Source: Anaerolineales bacterium
Lineage (GTDB): Bacteria; Chloroflexota; Anaerolineae; Anaerolineales; Villigracilaceae
DNA: 54,687 nucleotides
Direction of reading: 5' to 3'
NCBI GenBank assembly: GCA_016927315.1
Contig: JAFGMV010000026.1
Location: 1 to 54,687, forward strand
The stretch's first letter is position 1; each line of letters opens with the position of its first letter. This document shows, piece after piece, positions 36,600 to 45,792 of the stretch. A program made the translations under genes and the position numbers. The notes under the pieces are model-generated. The model was not told the DNA's origin, did not search any database, and saw only the letters and a list, made by a program, of their open reading frames with translations.

Positions 36600-37555
36600 T
36601 ACACCAATAATTGGTCATACAGTTTTTCCAGGGTCAGGTCTGGGTAAACCGATCCGCGGTGACGCAGGGTCAGGGAAGCAGCAGAGACTCCCAGGCGGAT
36701 GCTGTCATCCAGGTTGATATCGTTCAACAGCCCGAAGATGACGGCTGCGCTCAGGGCGTCTCCGGCCCCGGTTGGGTCTTTGATGCGGGTGCGTATGGCG
36801 GGAATATGGCCGTTGGTCTTGGAGGTTGCATAGCAAACACCAAACTCTGCCAGGGAGATCAATACAACCTGGACACCCTGGTTTACCAGGCTCCTGGCGG
36901 CTTCTACGGCGGATTCCTTGTTGGAGGCTTCAAATGGGATACCACTCAGGATGCCGGCCTCATTGCTGTTGGGTGTCATCAGGTGAAAGCGGTTAAGGTG
37001 GCTTTTGAATTTCTCAGTCAGGGAAGAAGACGTTGGGTCAGCAGCGACAGGGATTTTTGCTTTACGGGCCAGGCTGAGGGCTGTGCGCAGTGTTTGAGGG
37101 GTCAGGTTTGCATCCACGAACAGCATGCTGGCGTTTTTGAACAGTGTGTCCTGCTCTTTCAGATATTCTGGAGTGATATGGGAAAGTGCGCGCATATCAT
37201 CCACAGCAAACATCAATTGACCCTGAGTGTTGAGGACGGCCATGTAGAAGCCAGTCGGGTGGTGTTCGGTCTGAATTACTGCCGACGTGTCTACACCGGA
37301 CCGGGTTGTGTGTTGGAGTACGTCTGTTCCGATCTGGTCGGCGCCAACCGCGCTGATCAGGTTGACAGGCTGTCCCAGCCGGGCCAGGTTTTCGGCCACG
37401 TTACGGGCGACTCCTCCAAAAGATGTTCGAATGCGGGCAGGGTTGGAAGTTCCATCCTGGAGTCTGTCTTCCAACTGGCCAACCACGTCCAGGCCAGACG
37501 CACCGATGACCAGCACCGGTTTGTTTTGCCCTGCAGTTTCAAGGGAGGTCGCCAT
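36599..37555 (-). CDS. psuK: PfkB-family kinase, probably pseudouridine kinase
   Basis: The 318-residue PfkB carbohydrate kinase has the N-terminal substrate motif GGVARNVAENLARLG near residue 47 and the ATP/anion-hole motif DPTGAGDALSAAV near residue 258. On its own it could phosphorylate several nucleosides or sugars. The one-base overlap with psuG makes pseudouridine the likely substrate. No Shine-Dalgarno precedes the ATG, and a promoter ends 13 bases upstream, so the message may be nearly leaderless. Confidence 0.8.
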   Translation of the reverse strand: MATSLETAGQNKPVLVIGASGLDVVGQLEDRLQDGTSNPARIRTSFGGVARNVAENLARLGQPVNLISAVGADQIGTDVLQHTTRSGVDTSAVIQTEHHPTGFYMAVLNTQGQLMFAVDDMRALSHITPEYLKEQDTLFKNASMLFVDANLTPQTLRTALSLARKAKIPVAADPTSSSLTEKFKSHLNRFHLMTPNSNEAGILSGIPFEASNKESAVEAARSLVNQGVQVVLISLAEFGVCYATSKTNGHIPAIRTRIKDPTGAGDALSAAVIFGLLNDINLDDSIRLGVSAASLTLRHRGSVYPDLTLEKLYDQLLV

Positions 37556-37568
37556 GATTTGAGTTTAC

Positions 37569-37597
37569 CAGATATTCTGGCGGATGTAGCGAGCCAA
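37569..37597 (-). promoter_or_regulatory. Promoter of the psuK-psuG operon
   Basis: On the minus strand TTGGCT (37592-37597) and TATCTG (37569-37574) are 17 bp apart, leaving a predicted 5' leader of about six bases. Confidence 0.4.
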
Positions 37598-37610
37598 TTG
37601 TGATGGCGAT

Positions 37611-38297
37611 CTACTGAGGGGTAATCTCTGGGGGATGGTTTAAGTTGTTGAGCTGCTGGTCCAGATAATCAAGCAGGGTTGAGCCAGGCTCCGGTTCAGG
37701 GCATTCTTCTACTGATATTTCTTTTGAAGGAGCATTGACCCAATGGGCAGCGATCTCAAGGTCCGATTCGACATCCTCCTCGATGAACCTGATTTCGTGT
37801 TTGTTTTTGTTCTGAACGCCCAGGTAAAGCTCCTGGATATCGATCAACAGGTTTCTGGCTTTTTCAAAGTGGGTGCAGCTGATGCCGGGTTTGTTCGCGC
37901 AGCAGAAAAGCAGCCCCAGGTACCAGTAATACAGGGCACAGTGATAATCGTCATTTTCACTTTTTGAATACCGGAGCGCCTTTTGGGCGGCCTTGATTGC
38001 AATAATGAGTTGTTGTTTTCTCCCTGACAAACAAGACAGCGTATATGAGTGAGCAATAAAGATGTAAATGAACTTCTCTGGTAATAACAGTGAGTTGTTT
38101 TGTCTCAAGATGGTATTGAACTTTTCGATTTCCAGGTGGATGGTTTTCAAATCGGAGAGATCAATTGAATAAAGTTCCCGCTGATACTCCGCAAGTTCCG
38201 TATCTGCGGGCAGTATCAATAGTTCAATGATTTTCCGGAATTTTTCAACAGGTGCTTGATTATTGTTGGCTTGGTGGTCTGTCATAGGGAAATTCAT
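37611..38297 (-). CDS. Helical-repeat (TPR-like) protein of the SPFH operon
   Basis: The 228-residue protein has no signal peptide or membrane segment. Its middle part (about 60-155) looks like TPR-type helix pairs (AIKAAQKALRYSKSENDDYHC, ALYYWYLGLLFCCANKPGIS), and the tail is acidic and Pro-rich. No family is recognised. Its ATG overlaps the stop of the upstream SPFH gene by one base (TAATG), so it is probably made together with the SPFH proteins and may act as their cytoplasmic partner. A second start at 38285 is possible. Confidence 0.6.
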   Translation of the reverse strand: MNFPMTDHQANNNQAPVEKFRKIIELLILPADTELAEYQRELYSIDLSDLKTIHLEIEKFNTILRQNNSLLLPEKFIYIFIAHSYTLSCLSGRKQQLIIAIKAAQKALRYSKSENDDYHCALYYWYLGLLFCCANKPGISCTHFEKARNLLIDIQELYLGVQNKNKHEIRFIEEDVESDLEIAAHWVNAPSKEISVEECPEPEPGSTLLDYLDQQLNNLNHPPEITPQ

Positions 38298-39862
38298 TAT
38301 TTTTCAGGGTTGGTTGGTTTTTTTGCGGTAGACGGTTCGGCGCCGCTCAGGAATTCTCGCAGATAGTCCAGGGTGTCGAATGTATCCATTGCGAAGAGAG
38401 ATGAGAACATAACCTCATCCGGGCCTTGTGGCAGTGAATCGGACAGTGCAAGCATAATTGCATTGGTAAAGTTGGTCAGGTCCACGTCGGACAGGCTGTC
38501 GGCGATGTTGGCGATCAGTTCTTTCTGCGTTTGGGACCGCTTCTTTTCCCGGATCAGGATCTTCTCGGCAGTGATATTTCCTTCGATGCGTATCACTTTG
38601 CTTTGGGAATCGGCCTGGATCATTTCCTGGCGCTGTTCTTCGACGACAGGGGGCAATTTGAAGTTAATGATACGCAGGTTTGTAAGGGTTACCCCGGTTG
38701 TTCTTTGGAGTTCCCGGTCGATTTTGGCCCGTAATCTTTCCCTTTCCGATTCGGACAACAAGATCCCGGCTTTCTGCACGACGGTCGGATTTTTATTGTC
38801 CGGGGTTGAACCTGGATTGACATAATGTGCATTTGGCGCCTGACCATCTTCAAAGGTGAGCAGTTCATCCAGGTGATGTTTGGTGATATATCTTGCCAAC
38901 TCACCGGATACCGTTCCCCAAACGGCATCTCGCCATTTCGCCTCTGTATAACCTTCTTCTGGGCGCGATCTTAAACTGGTGCGTTCAACCGCCTTTCGAA
39001 TGGCATGCAGGTCGCCTGCGTTGACGGGAGTCTTAATCAGGAAATTTTTCTCAGCTTCCTTCTCCTCGGGACTTTTATTGGCGTTCTGGTCAGAATATGT
39101 TTCCATTATTGCGGGGATGATCCGGAACGATATCTCAATGTTGAAGTTGATTTTGATACCATCTTTGGTGCGTCCGGATATTGGCCGGGGGGTGTCCTTG
39201 TCGCTGCTCGTAATGGTCTGTGTTCTGAGATCGATAATTTCCTGTACTGTTTCGAAGCGTTCCAACAGGTAAATTCCGGGCCCCAGGGTACGGGAGAAGA
39301 TATTTCCACGCTGCAAGTAGACGCCAGTGCCATCGTAGATGATCAAAATTGCAGGACCGCCCAGCCAGTGGATATAATGTTTTTGCAGATTAAATGTTTT
39401 CTTATCGACTTCCCTGATGTCGATGGGTACGAAGGAATAAGGGAATCCGCTGGTACGAAATTTTTCGGAATAAGGGTACGTGCCGATCATGCGGGTGCGG
39501 ATTTTTTCCAGGGACTTAAAACTGTCTGGAGGTGAAAAGAGCGTCGTCAAGAAGTTCCTGGCCGCCCGGTACAGCACGAACTGTCCAACAAAGACCAGAA
39601 CTAGTAAAATCAGAAAGCGGATGCTCACCCTGGTGATTAATTGGTTGAATACGATTGGTCCGTAGGCGCCTCCCTGATACGTCTGCTGGTGCAGAATCAG
39701 GAAGTTGTAAAACACCAGGTATACCGCAGTTATCACAAAGAAGATGATAAAGGGGAAGATGAATTTGATCGCCCTGCGGGTGTCCTGAATCTCTGCCTCC
39801 CTGGTTGAATATAGATCCGGCCAGGACAAGCTTTTGGATTCGTTCTGCTGGTTAATCGCCAT
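38297..39862 (-). CDS. SPFH/band-7-like membrane protein (second of a pair)
   Basis: The 521-residue protein has two N-terminal membrane segments (about 32-54 and 77-97). An SPFH-like domain follows from about residue 170 (GPAILIIYDGTGVYLQRG, LGPGIYLLERFETVQEIIDLRTQ, TKDGIKINFNIEISFRI). Next come a helical region with ESERERLRAKIDRELQRTTGV and LRIINFKLP, and a charged coiled-coil-like stretch (EKILIREKKRSQTQKELI). SPFH proteins assemble into large rings that organise membranes or control proteases. It overlaps the upstream SPFH gene by 11 bp. It is only distantly similar to that gene. Confidence 0.75.
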   Translation of the reverse strand: MAINQQNESKSLSWPDLYSTREAEIQDTRRAIKFIFPFIIFFVITAVYLVFYNFLILHQQTYQGGAYGPIVFNQLITRVSIRFLILLVLVFVGQFVLYRAARNFLTTLFSPPDSFKSLEKIRTRMIGTYPYSEKFRTSGFPYSFVPIDIREVDKKTFNLQKHYIHWLGGPAILIIYDGTGVYLQRGNIFSRTLGPGIYLLERFETVQEIIDLRTQTITSSDKDTPRPISGRTKDGIKINFNIEISFRIIPAIMETYSDQNANKSPEEKEAEKNFLIKTPVNAGDLHAIRKAVERTSLRSRPEEGYTEAKWRDAVWGTVSGELARYITKHHLDELLTFEDGQAPNAHYVNPGSTPDNKNPTVVQKAGILLSESERERLRAKIDRELQRTTGVTLTNLRIINFKLPPVVEEQRQEMIQADSQSKVIRIEGNITAEKILIREKKRSQTQKELIANIADSLSDVDLTNFTNAIMLALSDSLPQGPDEVMFSSLFAMDTFDTLDYLREFLSGAEPSTAKKPTNPEK

Positions 39863-41270
39863 CGGCCATTCTCTTCTTCGTTTTTGAAATAACCTTCCTT
39901 AACAGGGTGTAATCCCGTTTAATCTGGTCATCTTCGGCTGACAATCCTGCTTCGTGCAGTGTTGTTTCATCGAGTGCGCTCAGGAAACGCACTGCGATCA
40001 AATAACGGTAAAGATCCTTGTCAGATAGTTTATTTTCCTGCAGGGCTTCTGCTACTGCGGACAGGAACATTGACCTTGCCAGGACGGAGGCGTCCTCAAT
40101 TTTCTGTTCGGCTTCTGCGCTTGCTTCAGTGCGAATTTTACTGGCTCGCTGGCCCCAACGCGCAGTCCAGGCGGGCAGTTGCTGTTCGGTGATCTTATCT
40201 ACTTCCCCATCTCCCTTATCGCTTTGCAGGGAGTAGTCAACGATCCTGGCGGTAAACAGCTGCACACCGTTTTCTTTTAGTTTCCCGGCAATCCGGGCGA
40301 AAATCTCGTCGGCGATAAGATTAAGTGCGCTAACACCCTCGCCGTCTTTTTTCGGGTTTGGCTGCCAGAGTTCGGACAGCGGAACCTCCGAGATAACAAA
40401 ACGGGCGGTTTCTCCAATCAGGTTGAGGACCTGTTCGTCCCAGCGGATCGATGAATTGCCATCCGGGCCCGTGGTGGATGATTTGACGCCTTCGATTCCC
40501 AGGGCAGCGCGAACCCTGGATGTTGAATACTTGAATGGCTCAGTACCGGCATCAAGGTCTTTGGCTCCATTCAGCAGTGGGTTTGCGTATCTTAGACGGT
40601 TGTACAGGTCCCGGTCCCATTCCTCTCGATCGATGCGGAACGAAGTGAAAACGGTCGCGTTGATCGGGATGCCGTCCTGGGTGATGGCCTTGATTTCTTT
40701 TGAGCGCAGCTGGGTACGCAGGTCGATAATTTCTTGAGGTCGTTCAAATGGGTTGGTGAAAATTGCCCCGGGACCTTCCACACGTGAGAAACTGGTTCCG
40801 CTGGTCAGCCCGATTACCTGGTGGAGGTGTGTCCAGATATAGCCGGGTTTTGTAATTTTTCGAAAGGCATTCCCGTCGATGAGTTTATCGACTTTGATGC
40901 TGGTTGGTTCGGATGCCATGAAGATCGGGAACTGCAGCCCCCAAAAATACCAGGCAAGGATCTTGAAGCGCTGGAACCTCTCCTGCCGGTCTTCAGGGTC
41001 TGAAGCTGGAATAATGACTTCAGCCAGACGGTAAACGATGTAGTAGTAGAGCGCCAGCAAAGGTACTGAAATAAACAGGATACCGGGCGGGCCGCCCAGC
41101 AGTCGGCCGGCCAGCAGAATACTTAGATGGCCCCAGTAAGTGAAGAGAGCGCGTCTGCCTCCAAAATTCATTGTCAGGGCGTAAATGACCAGGCCGGGAA
41201 GATATAATGTAACCCAGATGGTCTGCTCGAGATGGACAATCAAGAAAACGATTACCGATGTGATGTTCAT
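39852..41270 (-). CDS. SPFH/band-7-like membrane protein (first of a pair)
   Basis: The 472-residue protein has a hydrophobic N-terminus with three or more membrane segments (about residues 5-35 and 43-85). It then has an SPFH-like region (YIWTHLHQVIGLTSGTSFSRV, FERPQEIIDLRTQLRSKEIKAI, GIPINATVFTSFRID) and a helical C-terminus with TARWGQRASKIRTEASAEAEQK, broken into the usual Ala/Glu-rich coil. The block EIIDLRTQ is shared with the second protein at the same place in the fold. It begins the three-gene operon. Unlike flotillin or HflK/C, it has several membrane spans before the SPFH domain. Confidence 0.75.
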   Translation of the reverse strand: MNITSVIVFLIVHLEQTIWVTLYLPGLVIYALTMNFGGRRALFTYWGHLSILLAGRLLGGPPGILFISVPLLALYYYIVYRLAEVIIPASDPEDRQERFQRFKILAWYFWGLQFPIFMASEPTSIKVDKLIDGNAFRKITKPGYIWTHLHQVIGLTSGTSFSRVEGPGAIFTNPFERPQEIIDLRTQLRSKEIKAITQDGIPINATVFTSFRIDREEWDRDLYNRLRYANPLLNGAKDLDAGTEPFKYSTSRVRAALGIEGVKSSTTGPDGNSSIRWDEQVLNLIGETARFVISEVPLSELWQPNPKKDGEGVSALNLIADEIFARIAGKLKENGVQLFTARIVDYSLQSDKGDGEVDKITEQQLPAWTARWGQRASKIRTEASAEAEQKIEDASVLARSMFLSAVAEALQENKLSDKDLYRYLIAVRFLSALDETTLHEAGLSAEDDQIKRDYTLLRKVISKTKKRMADGD

Positions 41271-41390
41271 TTATTCCAATTGCTGCGGGATACTAAAAAT
41301 GTTGTACAATGATGAAACATTTTTCCTAAGTCTGTATATTACCATTAAATAAGCCATGTCAAGTAATTTGTAGAGAGAGACAAGAGAAAG

Positions 41391-41535
41391 GGGGGCGCTA
41401 AAGAGTTGTAGATTTTATCGTAGATAGGGCAGCCTCGGAGCAGCGTCCCGAAGGTCGATCTGCCTGACAGGAGATCTGATGAGAAACCATCCGGGATATT
41501 CGAGCCTGGTTCTACTACACAATTTTGGGGCGCCT
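41391..41535 (+). repeat. Intergenic repeat element of about 145 bp, copy A
   Basis: This copy lies in the opposite orientation to copies B and C. Its block AGCAGCGTCCCGAAGGT and the preceding AGATTTTATCGTAG match the reverse complement of copy B almost exactly, and a weaker match continues to the end. The ends are GGGGGCGC (41391-41398) and GGGGCGCC (41527-41534). It lies between the SPFH operon and the PHP gene. Confidence 0.75.
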
Positions 41536-41558
41536 GAGAGCAGGGTATAAAGGAAAAG

Positions 41559-42251
41559 ATGACAAAAAAACTGCGGACAGAATTCCACTGCCATACGGTC
41601 TATTCGAAAGACTCGCTAACTCGCCCTGACGAACTGGTTCGAGCCTGCCGGCGGAAAGGGATCGATCGGGTGGTGATCACGGATCACAATACCACAGTCG
41701 GGGCCAGGAAAGCCAGGGAATTTGATCCCGACCTGGTGATCGTAGGAGAGGAGATCATGACCACTGGTGGGGAGATCCTGGCGGCATACGTAACGGAAGA
41801 GGTACCGGCCGGGCTTTCCCCGCAGGAGACGATCAGGCGTTTAAAGGATCAGGGGGCGTTTATCAGCGTCTCTCATCCGTTTGATGTCAGCCGGCGTGGT
41901 TCCTGGAAGGTGGATGACCTGCGGCAGATTTTACCGTTGGTGGATGCGATTGAGGTGTTCAATTCTCGCTGCTGGCTGCCCCTCTATAACCGCCAGGCAG
42001 CGGATTTTGCCCGGCGGTACGATCTGGCGGGAACGGTCGGATCAGATGCGCATGCAGTTCTGGAGTTAGGACGCGCTACGCTGCTGCTGCCGCCATTCCG
42101 GGGGGCAGATGATCTACGAACGGTGATCCGGCAGGGAACAGCCGAATCCCGCTGGTCATTCCCAATCATCCATTTTATTTCCAGGTATGCTGCCTGGAGA
42201 AAATCGCTGGGAGGGTTGCCGGGTAAAGAAACCCGGAGTAGCACGAGTTAA
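41559..42251 (+). CDS. PHP-domain phosphoesterase
   Basis: The 230-residue protein has the four PHP metal-binding motifs: FHCHTVYS at the N-terminus, ITDHNT near residue 40, SVSHPFD near residue 107, and GSDAHAVLELG near residue 166. PHP proteins of this stand-alone type hydrolyse phosphate esters such as nucleotides or polymer ends; the substrate cannot be told. AAAGGA precedes the ATG. A terminator separates it from the convergent methyltransferase gene. Confidence 0.85.
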   Translation: MTKKLRTEFHCHTVYSKDSLTRPDELVRACRRKGIDRVVITDHNTTVGARKAREFDPDLVIVGEEIMTTGGEILAAYVTEEVPAGLSPQETIRRLKDQGAFISVSHPFDVSRRGSWKVDDLRQILPLVDAIEVFNSRCWLPLYNRQAADFARRYDLAGTVGSDAHAVLELGRATLLLPPFRGADDLRTVIRQGTAESRWSFPIIHFISRYAAWRKSLGGLPGKETRSSTS

Positions 42252-42302
42252 AGATGGCTGCAGGCGGTAAGAATTGCCGGTCTGAAAACCACGGAACCTG
42301 TA

Positions 42303-42337
42303 AAAAGTGCCTGGCTGTCACCGGGTGCTTTTCTTTC
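42303..42337 (+). terminator. Probable bidirectional terminator
   Basis: AAAAGTGCCTGG (42303-42314) pairs, with some G-T wobbles, with CCGGGTGCTTTT (42321-42332) around a 6-base loop. T-rich tracts follow on both strands. It separates the convergent PHP and methyltransferase genes. Confidence 0.7.
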
Positions 42338-42342
42338 AGGAA

Positions 42343-43224
42343 TTATTTCTCTACAGTGACCAGACAGTGTGTTCCATTTATCCGTCCCTCCAACTGCCCT
42401 TGTTTGTTTGTGAAATAGCACTGTTCCAAAGCCAGGGAATCTTTTTGCTCCAACAGCTTGAGGTCAAATTTCGAAAGGAACCCTGTAAGGTTATCTTTTT
42501 CGATCCCGAACTGCCAGGGTTCACCGGCGCTCGCAACCCTCTTGTAGGATCCGGCTTCGCCATAGTACAGGTTTTCCTGCCGGAGAACTGAAGCATAGAT
42601 ATAGTCGAATACGATCCTGCTTTTTGGTCCGGCATATTCCTGGATGGTGTGAAAGGTGCTGTCCACCGATTCAGCTTGCAGATACATGATCAACCCTTCC
42701 AGGATGAACAGGTCTCTCTTGCCTTTCTGGAAGCCGGCCTGGTCGAGTTTATCGGTCAAAGTGTCTCTGTCGAAATCGATCGGGATTAACCTGAGATTTG
42801 CCGGTACGGTCAGTTTTCGTTTATGATACTGGTTTCGTTTGGCTTCTTGTGTTGTTGCTATGTCCAGCTCGAAGATGGTTGTGTTTCTGATGTTTTCCTG
42901 AAAACGCAGTGCCCGGGTATCAAATCCTGCACCGAAGATCAGGATTTGATCGAAGCCTTCTTTCAAGACCTGTAAAAAGACAGCGTCAATATATTTTGTT
43001 CTGGCGATAACGTACTCATAAATACCTTGGGGGGCGCCATATTTATGAAAGATGGTTCTCACAGCCGGGAGAGAAACCAGGGGTTTCATCCAGGTGGGGA
43101 GTAATTCTCTGGCGATATGGTCATCGCTTTTTAAATGAGGGTTGGTTTCCTGTGATGACGCCGCTCTGGAAACACAGGTCCAGGCTGCGGTTTGGGATGA
43201 CCGGCGGTCGATTCTTCTTGACAT
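42343..43224 (-). CDS. Class I SAM-dependent methyltransferase (PPM1/TcmP type)
   Basis: The 293-residue protein belongs to the leucine-carboxyl-methyltransferase-like group often linked to secondary metabolism. It has ARTKYIDA near residue 73, the SAM-binding ILIFGAGFDTRALRF near residue 94, FELDIATTQEAK, and the catalytic-region LFILEGLIMYL. AGGAG lies 7 bases before the ATG. It follows the MFS transporter gene by 17 bp and is probably in one operon with it, suggesting modification and export of a small molecule. The substrate is unknown. Confidence 0.85.
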   Translation of the reverse strand: MSRRIDRRSSQTAAWTCVSRAASSQETNPHLKSDDHIARELLPTWMKPLVSLPAVRTIFHKYGAPQGIYEYVIARTKYIDAVFLQVLKEGFDQILIFGAGFDTRALRFQENIRNTTIFELDIATTQEAKRNQYHKRKLTVPANLRLIPIDFDRDTLTDKLDQAGFQKGKRDLFILEGLIMYLQAESVDSTFHTIQEYAGPKSRIVFDYIYASVLRQENLYYGEAGSYKRVASAGEPWQFGIEKDNLTGFLSKFDLKLLEQKDSLALEQCYFTNKQGQLEGRINGTHCLVTVEK

Positions 43225-43241
43225 GTTTTCTCCTGTGGTTA

Positions 43242-44543
43242 TCAGTCGGCCAGGCCTTCTGCCATGACCATGGCTGGATTACTGATGTCGTCTTCGTTTT
43301 TGTTTTCTATATTGATGATCGCTGGAACAAAAAAGGCCGCCATCCCAATCAGCAGGCAGGTAACTCCGCCAAACCAGTACCAGACGCGAATACCTAACCG
43401 GTCAGAGATCGGACCAGCAATCATCAGGCTGATCGGCATCATGGCGGAGGCGGCGCTCATGGTCAGGGCCATGACGCGTCCTTGCATATCAGGGCGGACT
43501 TTGGTCTGCAGCAGGGCCATCAGGGGGCCATTGGCGATTGGATTCATGCTGCCGCTGATAAACAGGCCGATGATCGCCAGTGAAAAGAGATTGGCGGGGG
43601 CCAGGCCGACAACCAGGATGCCAAGGCCGATCCCAATTATTCCGAGCAGGGAGGTGATTATTTTCTTCTTGAAACCTCCCCAGACGCTCAACAGCAATCC
43701 ACCGGCGATCACGCCGAATCCCCAGGATGATTCCAACCAGCCGAGTTCGATTGCGCCCCCACCGAAATGCCTGGTGACCAGGATAGGTGAAAGTGCGCCA
43801 GCCGGGGAAAGCAGGAAGTTGACGATTATGGCCAGGGCCAGTACGGCCATCAGTCCCGGCCAGCTTACAACATATTCAAATCCTTCCCGCAGATCCTGCC
43901 AGAAGCTGGTTTGGATTGATTCAACTGACCCGCTCTCCTGCAGGCGCTCAGGTTGTGGGATGGGGATGAACAGCAGAGGAATAACTGCCAGGGAGGCAGT
44001 CAGGATATCTATTGAAAGAACCAGCTCGGTTGCCAGCAGACTGATCAGTACCGCGCCGAGGGGAGGGGCTGCCACGTTGACCAATCCCTGCAGGGTCTGA
44101 TTGATGCCGGCCACTCGCGAGAGATGTTTTTCCGGAACCATCAGGGTGGTCGAAGCCTGCATGGTTGGGAAATGAAAGGTTTCTCCCAGTGAGCGGATCA
44201 ACATGATCGCATAAATATGCCAGACCTGGACGTAGCCGGTGACGAACAGAATGATCAGCCCAACCGTTGAAAGGGCGATCCCGGCATCTGAGAATATCAG
44301 GACCAGACGGCGGTTCCAGCGATCGATCAGGGTGCCGACGAAAGCACCCAGCATTATCTTGGGCAGCATCGACAGCAGGGTAGCCATGGCCAGAATTGTT
44401 GCTGATCCGGTCTCTCGGGTCAGCCACCAGACCAGGGCAAACTGTACTAAAGAACTGCCAAATAGCGAAATGGACTGTCCGGTCCAGATGGTAAAGAAGG
44501 GGAAGGTCCAATTTTTTGGTTGAGATTCGATAATTGCTTGCAT
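43242..44543 (-). CDS. MFS transporter, EntS/multidrug-exporter type
   Basis: The 433-residue protein has twelve predicted membrane segments and the MFS pattern GTLIDRWNRRLVLIFSD between segments 2 and 3. Its start (FTIWTGQSISLFGSSLVQFAL) is typical of the enterobactin-exporter-like MFS group, which exports siderophores, macrolides and other small molecules. It is the first gene behind a strong promoter at 44595-44622 and is followed by a methyltransferase gene. The AT-rich upstream DNA, unlike most of the window, may mean that the pair was acquired. Confidence 0.88.
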   Translation of the reverse strand: MQAIIESQPKNWTFPFFTIWTGQSISLFGSSLVQFALVWWLTRETGSATILAMATLLSMLPKIMLGAFVGTLIDRWNRRLVLIFSDAGIALSTVGLIILFVTGYVQVWHIYAIMLIRSLGETFHFPTMQASTTLMVPEKHLSRVAGINQTLQGLVNVAAPPLGAVLISLLATELVLSIDILTASLAVIPLLFIPIPQPERLQESGSVESIQTSFWQDLREGFEYVVSWPGLMAVLALAIIVNFLLSPAGALSPILVTRHFGGGAIELGWLESSWGFGVIAGGLLLSVWGGFKKKIITSLLGIIGIGLGILVVGLAPANLFSLAIIGLFISGSMNPIANGPLMALLQTKVRPDMQGRVMALTMSAASAMMPISLMIAGPISDRLGIRVWYWFGGVTCLLIGMAAFFVPAIINIENKNEDDISNPAMVMAEGLAD

Positions 44544-44594
44544 TGCTAAACCCCGGGATTGAAAATAGTAAGTATTGTGTAAATATAATCAAAT

Positions 44595-44622
44595 ATTATA
44601 CATAAAATTTATATAATGTCAA
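44595..44622 (-). promoter_or_regulatory. Near-consensus sigma-70 promoter of the MFS-methyltransferase operon
   Basis: On the minus strand a perfect TTGACA (44617-44622) and a perfect TATAAT (44595-44600) are 16 bp apart in very AT-rich DNA. A partial palindrome ATAAT-ATTTG-ATTAT overlaps the -10 box and expected start, and could be an operator. The leader would be about 45 bases. Confidence 0.8.
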
Positions 44623-44717
44623 TATCAAAATTCGAATTATTTATATCGTTATTGATTTTATTTATGGAAGAGACAGATATTTTAATAAACAAGGCCGGTA
44701 GACAGCCAGCACAGATA

Positions 44718-44758
44718 TCAAAACACTCCCGAGTGGTTGACACTTAGGAGTGCTTTGA
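44718..44758 (-). terminator. Hairpin after etfA
   Basis: TCAAAACACTCC and GGAGTGCTTTGA pair over 12 bases with one mismatch. The stem continues inward through AGTG/CACT to a GTTGA loop. There is no T run, so termination may be weak. Confidence 0.6.
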
Positions 44759-44778
44759 TGGGTGTGTTATGGTTTCCC

Positions 44779-45792
44779 TTATTTGCCCAGTTTCTTTTTG
44801 AAGGTTTCAGTCAGGGCTGGCAAGATCTGGAATAGATCACCGACTACTCCATAGCGTGCTGCATTGAAGATGGGTGCATCCGGATCCTTGTTGATGGCGA
44901 CGATGAGCTTACTGTTGCGCATGCCTGCCAGATGTTGGATTGCGCCTGAGATACCGGCCGCAATGTACAAATCTGGAGAAACCACCTTACCGGTTTGTCC
45001 AACCTGATGCGCATAGGGGACATAATTGGCATCGACAGCTGCCCGGCTGGCTCCAACGGCGCCTCCCAGGGTCGCAGCCAGTTCACCGACCAGGTTGAAG
45101 CCCTGTTGTGCCCTCCAGATTTCGGCCTCTTCGTCTCCCAGGTCGTTTGGTGGTATTAGGTTGGGGTTGTTTGAAACGCCGCGACCACCTGAGACGATCA
45201 CGGTAGCATCAGACAGGTTTATCCCGCTTTCTGTTTCAGAATACCCTTCAATTGTTGTGGCTGCCCTGGATAATGTTTCAACTTTTGTGATTGTCCCAGT
45301 ACGGCCGGATTGAAGTACCGGTTTGGGGAATGCCCGGCCGCGCAGAGTCACAATCTGCGGGTTTGCGGCGCAGAGCGTCTTTTCAAGCAGTTTACCAGCA
45401 TAGATTGGGCGGGTGGCAACCACACGATCTCCTTCCATTTCAATGGCAATAACATCCACTAATACACCGGTATCCAGATCAATGGCTGACATGGCGGCCA
45501 ATTCGCGGCCGCGAGTGGTTGTCGGCAGGAAAATCAGGTCCGGGTTATGCTGTGAGGCCAGGGCCGACAAGGTGGATGCAAAATCTTCGGCGCGGAAATC
45601 ACCAAGTGCTTTGTCTTCTGCCTGTAAAACTTCCTCTGCGCCAAATTCACAAGCCTGTTTGGCTAGTTGTTCAACTTCTGCACCAAAAACCAGCGCGGTT
45701 ACTTTACCCAGGGCCAGCCCGGCGCCCAGTGCTTCCCAGGAAGCTGGCAGGGCTTGTCCCTTGAAGTGGTCTATATACACCCAGATGTTCAT
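44779..45792 (-). CDS. etfA: Electron transfer flavoprotein, alpha subunit
   Basis: The 337-residue protein has the EtfA C-terminal FAD-binding signature: [41 protein letters not shown] and [19 protein letters not shown]. The N-terminal half holds the alternating strands of the ETF fold. It forms a heterodimer with EtfB, encoded upstream with a 4-bp overlap, and passes electrons from acyl-CoA or other dehydrogenases to a quinone reductase, or takes part in electron bifurcation. No dehydrogenase gene is next to it. Confidence 0.96.
   Translation of the reverse strand: MNIWVYIDHFKGQALPASWEALGAGLALGKVTALVFGAEVEQLAKQACEFGAEEVLQAEDKALGDFRAEDFASTLSALASQHNPDLIFLPTTTRGRELAAMSAIDLDTGVLVDVIAIEMEGDRVVATRPIYAGKLLEKTLCAANPQIVTLRGRAFPKPVLQSGRTGTITKVETLSRAATTIEGYSETESGINLSDATVIVSGGRGVSNNPNLIPPNDLGDEEAEIWRAQQGFNLVGELAATLGGAVGASRAAVDANYVPYAHQVGQTGKVVSPDLYIAAGISGAIQHLAGMRNSKLIVAINKDPDAPIFNAARYGVVGDLFQILPALTETFKKKLGK

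Noticed and set aside
41461..41540. tRNA gene suggested by a TTCGAGCC-like stretch
   Set aside because: No cloverleaf can be drawn and the sequence belongs to repeat copy A.
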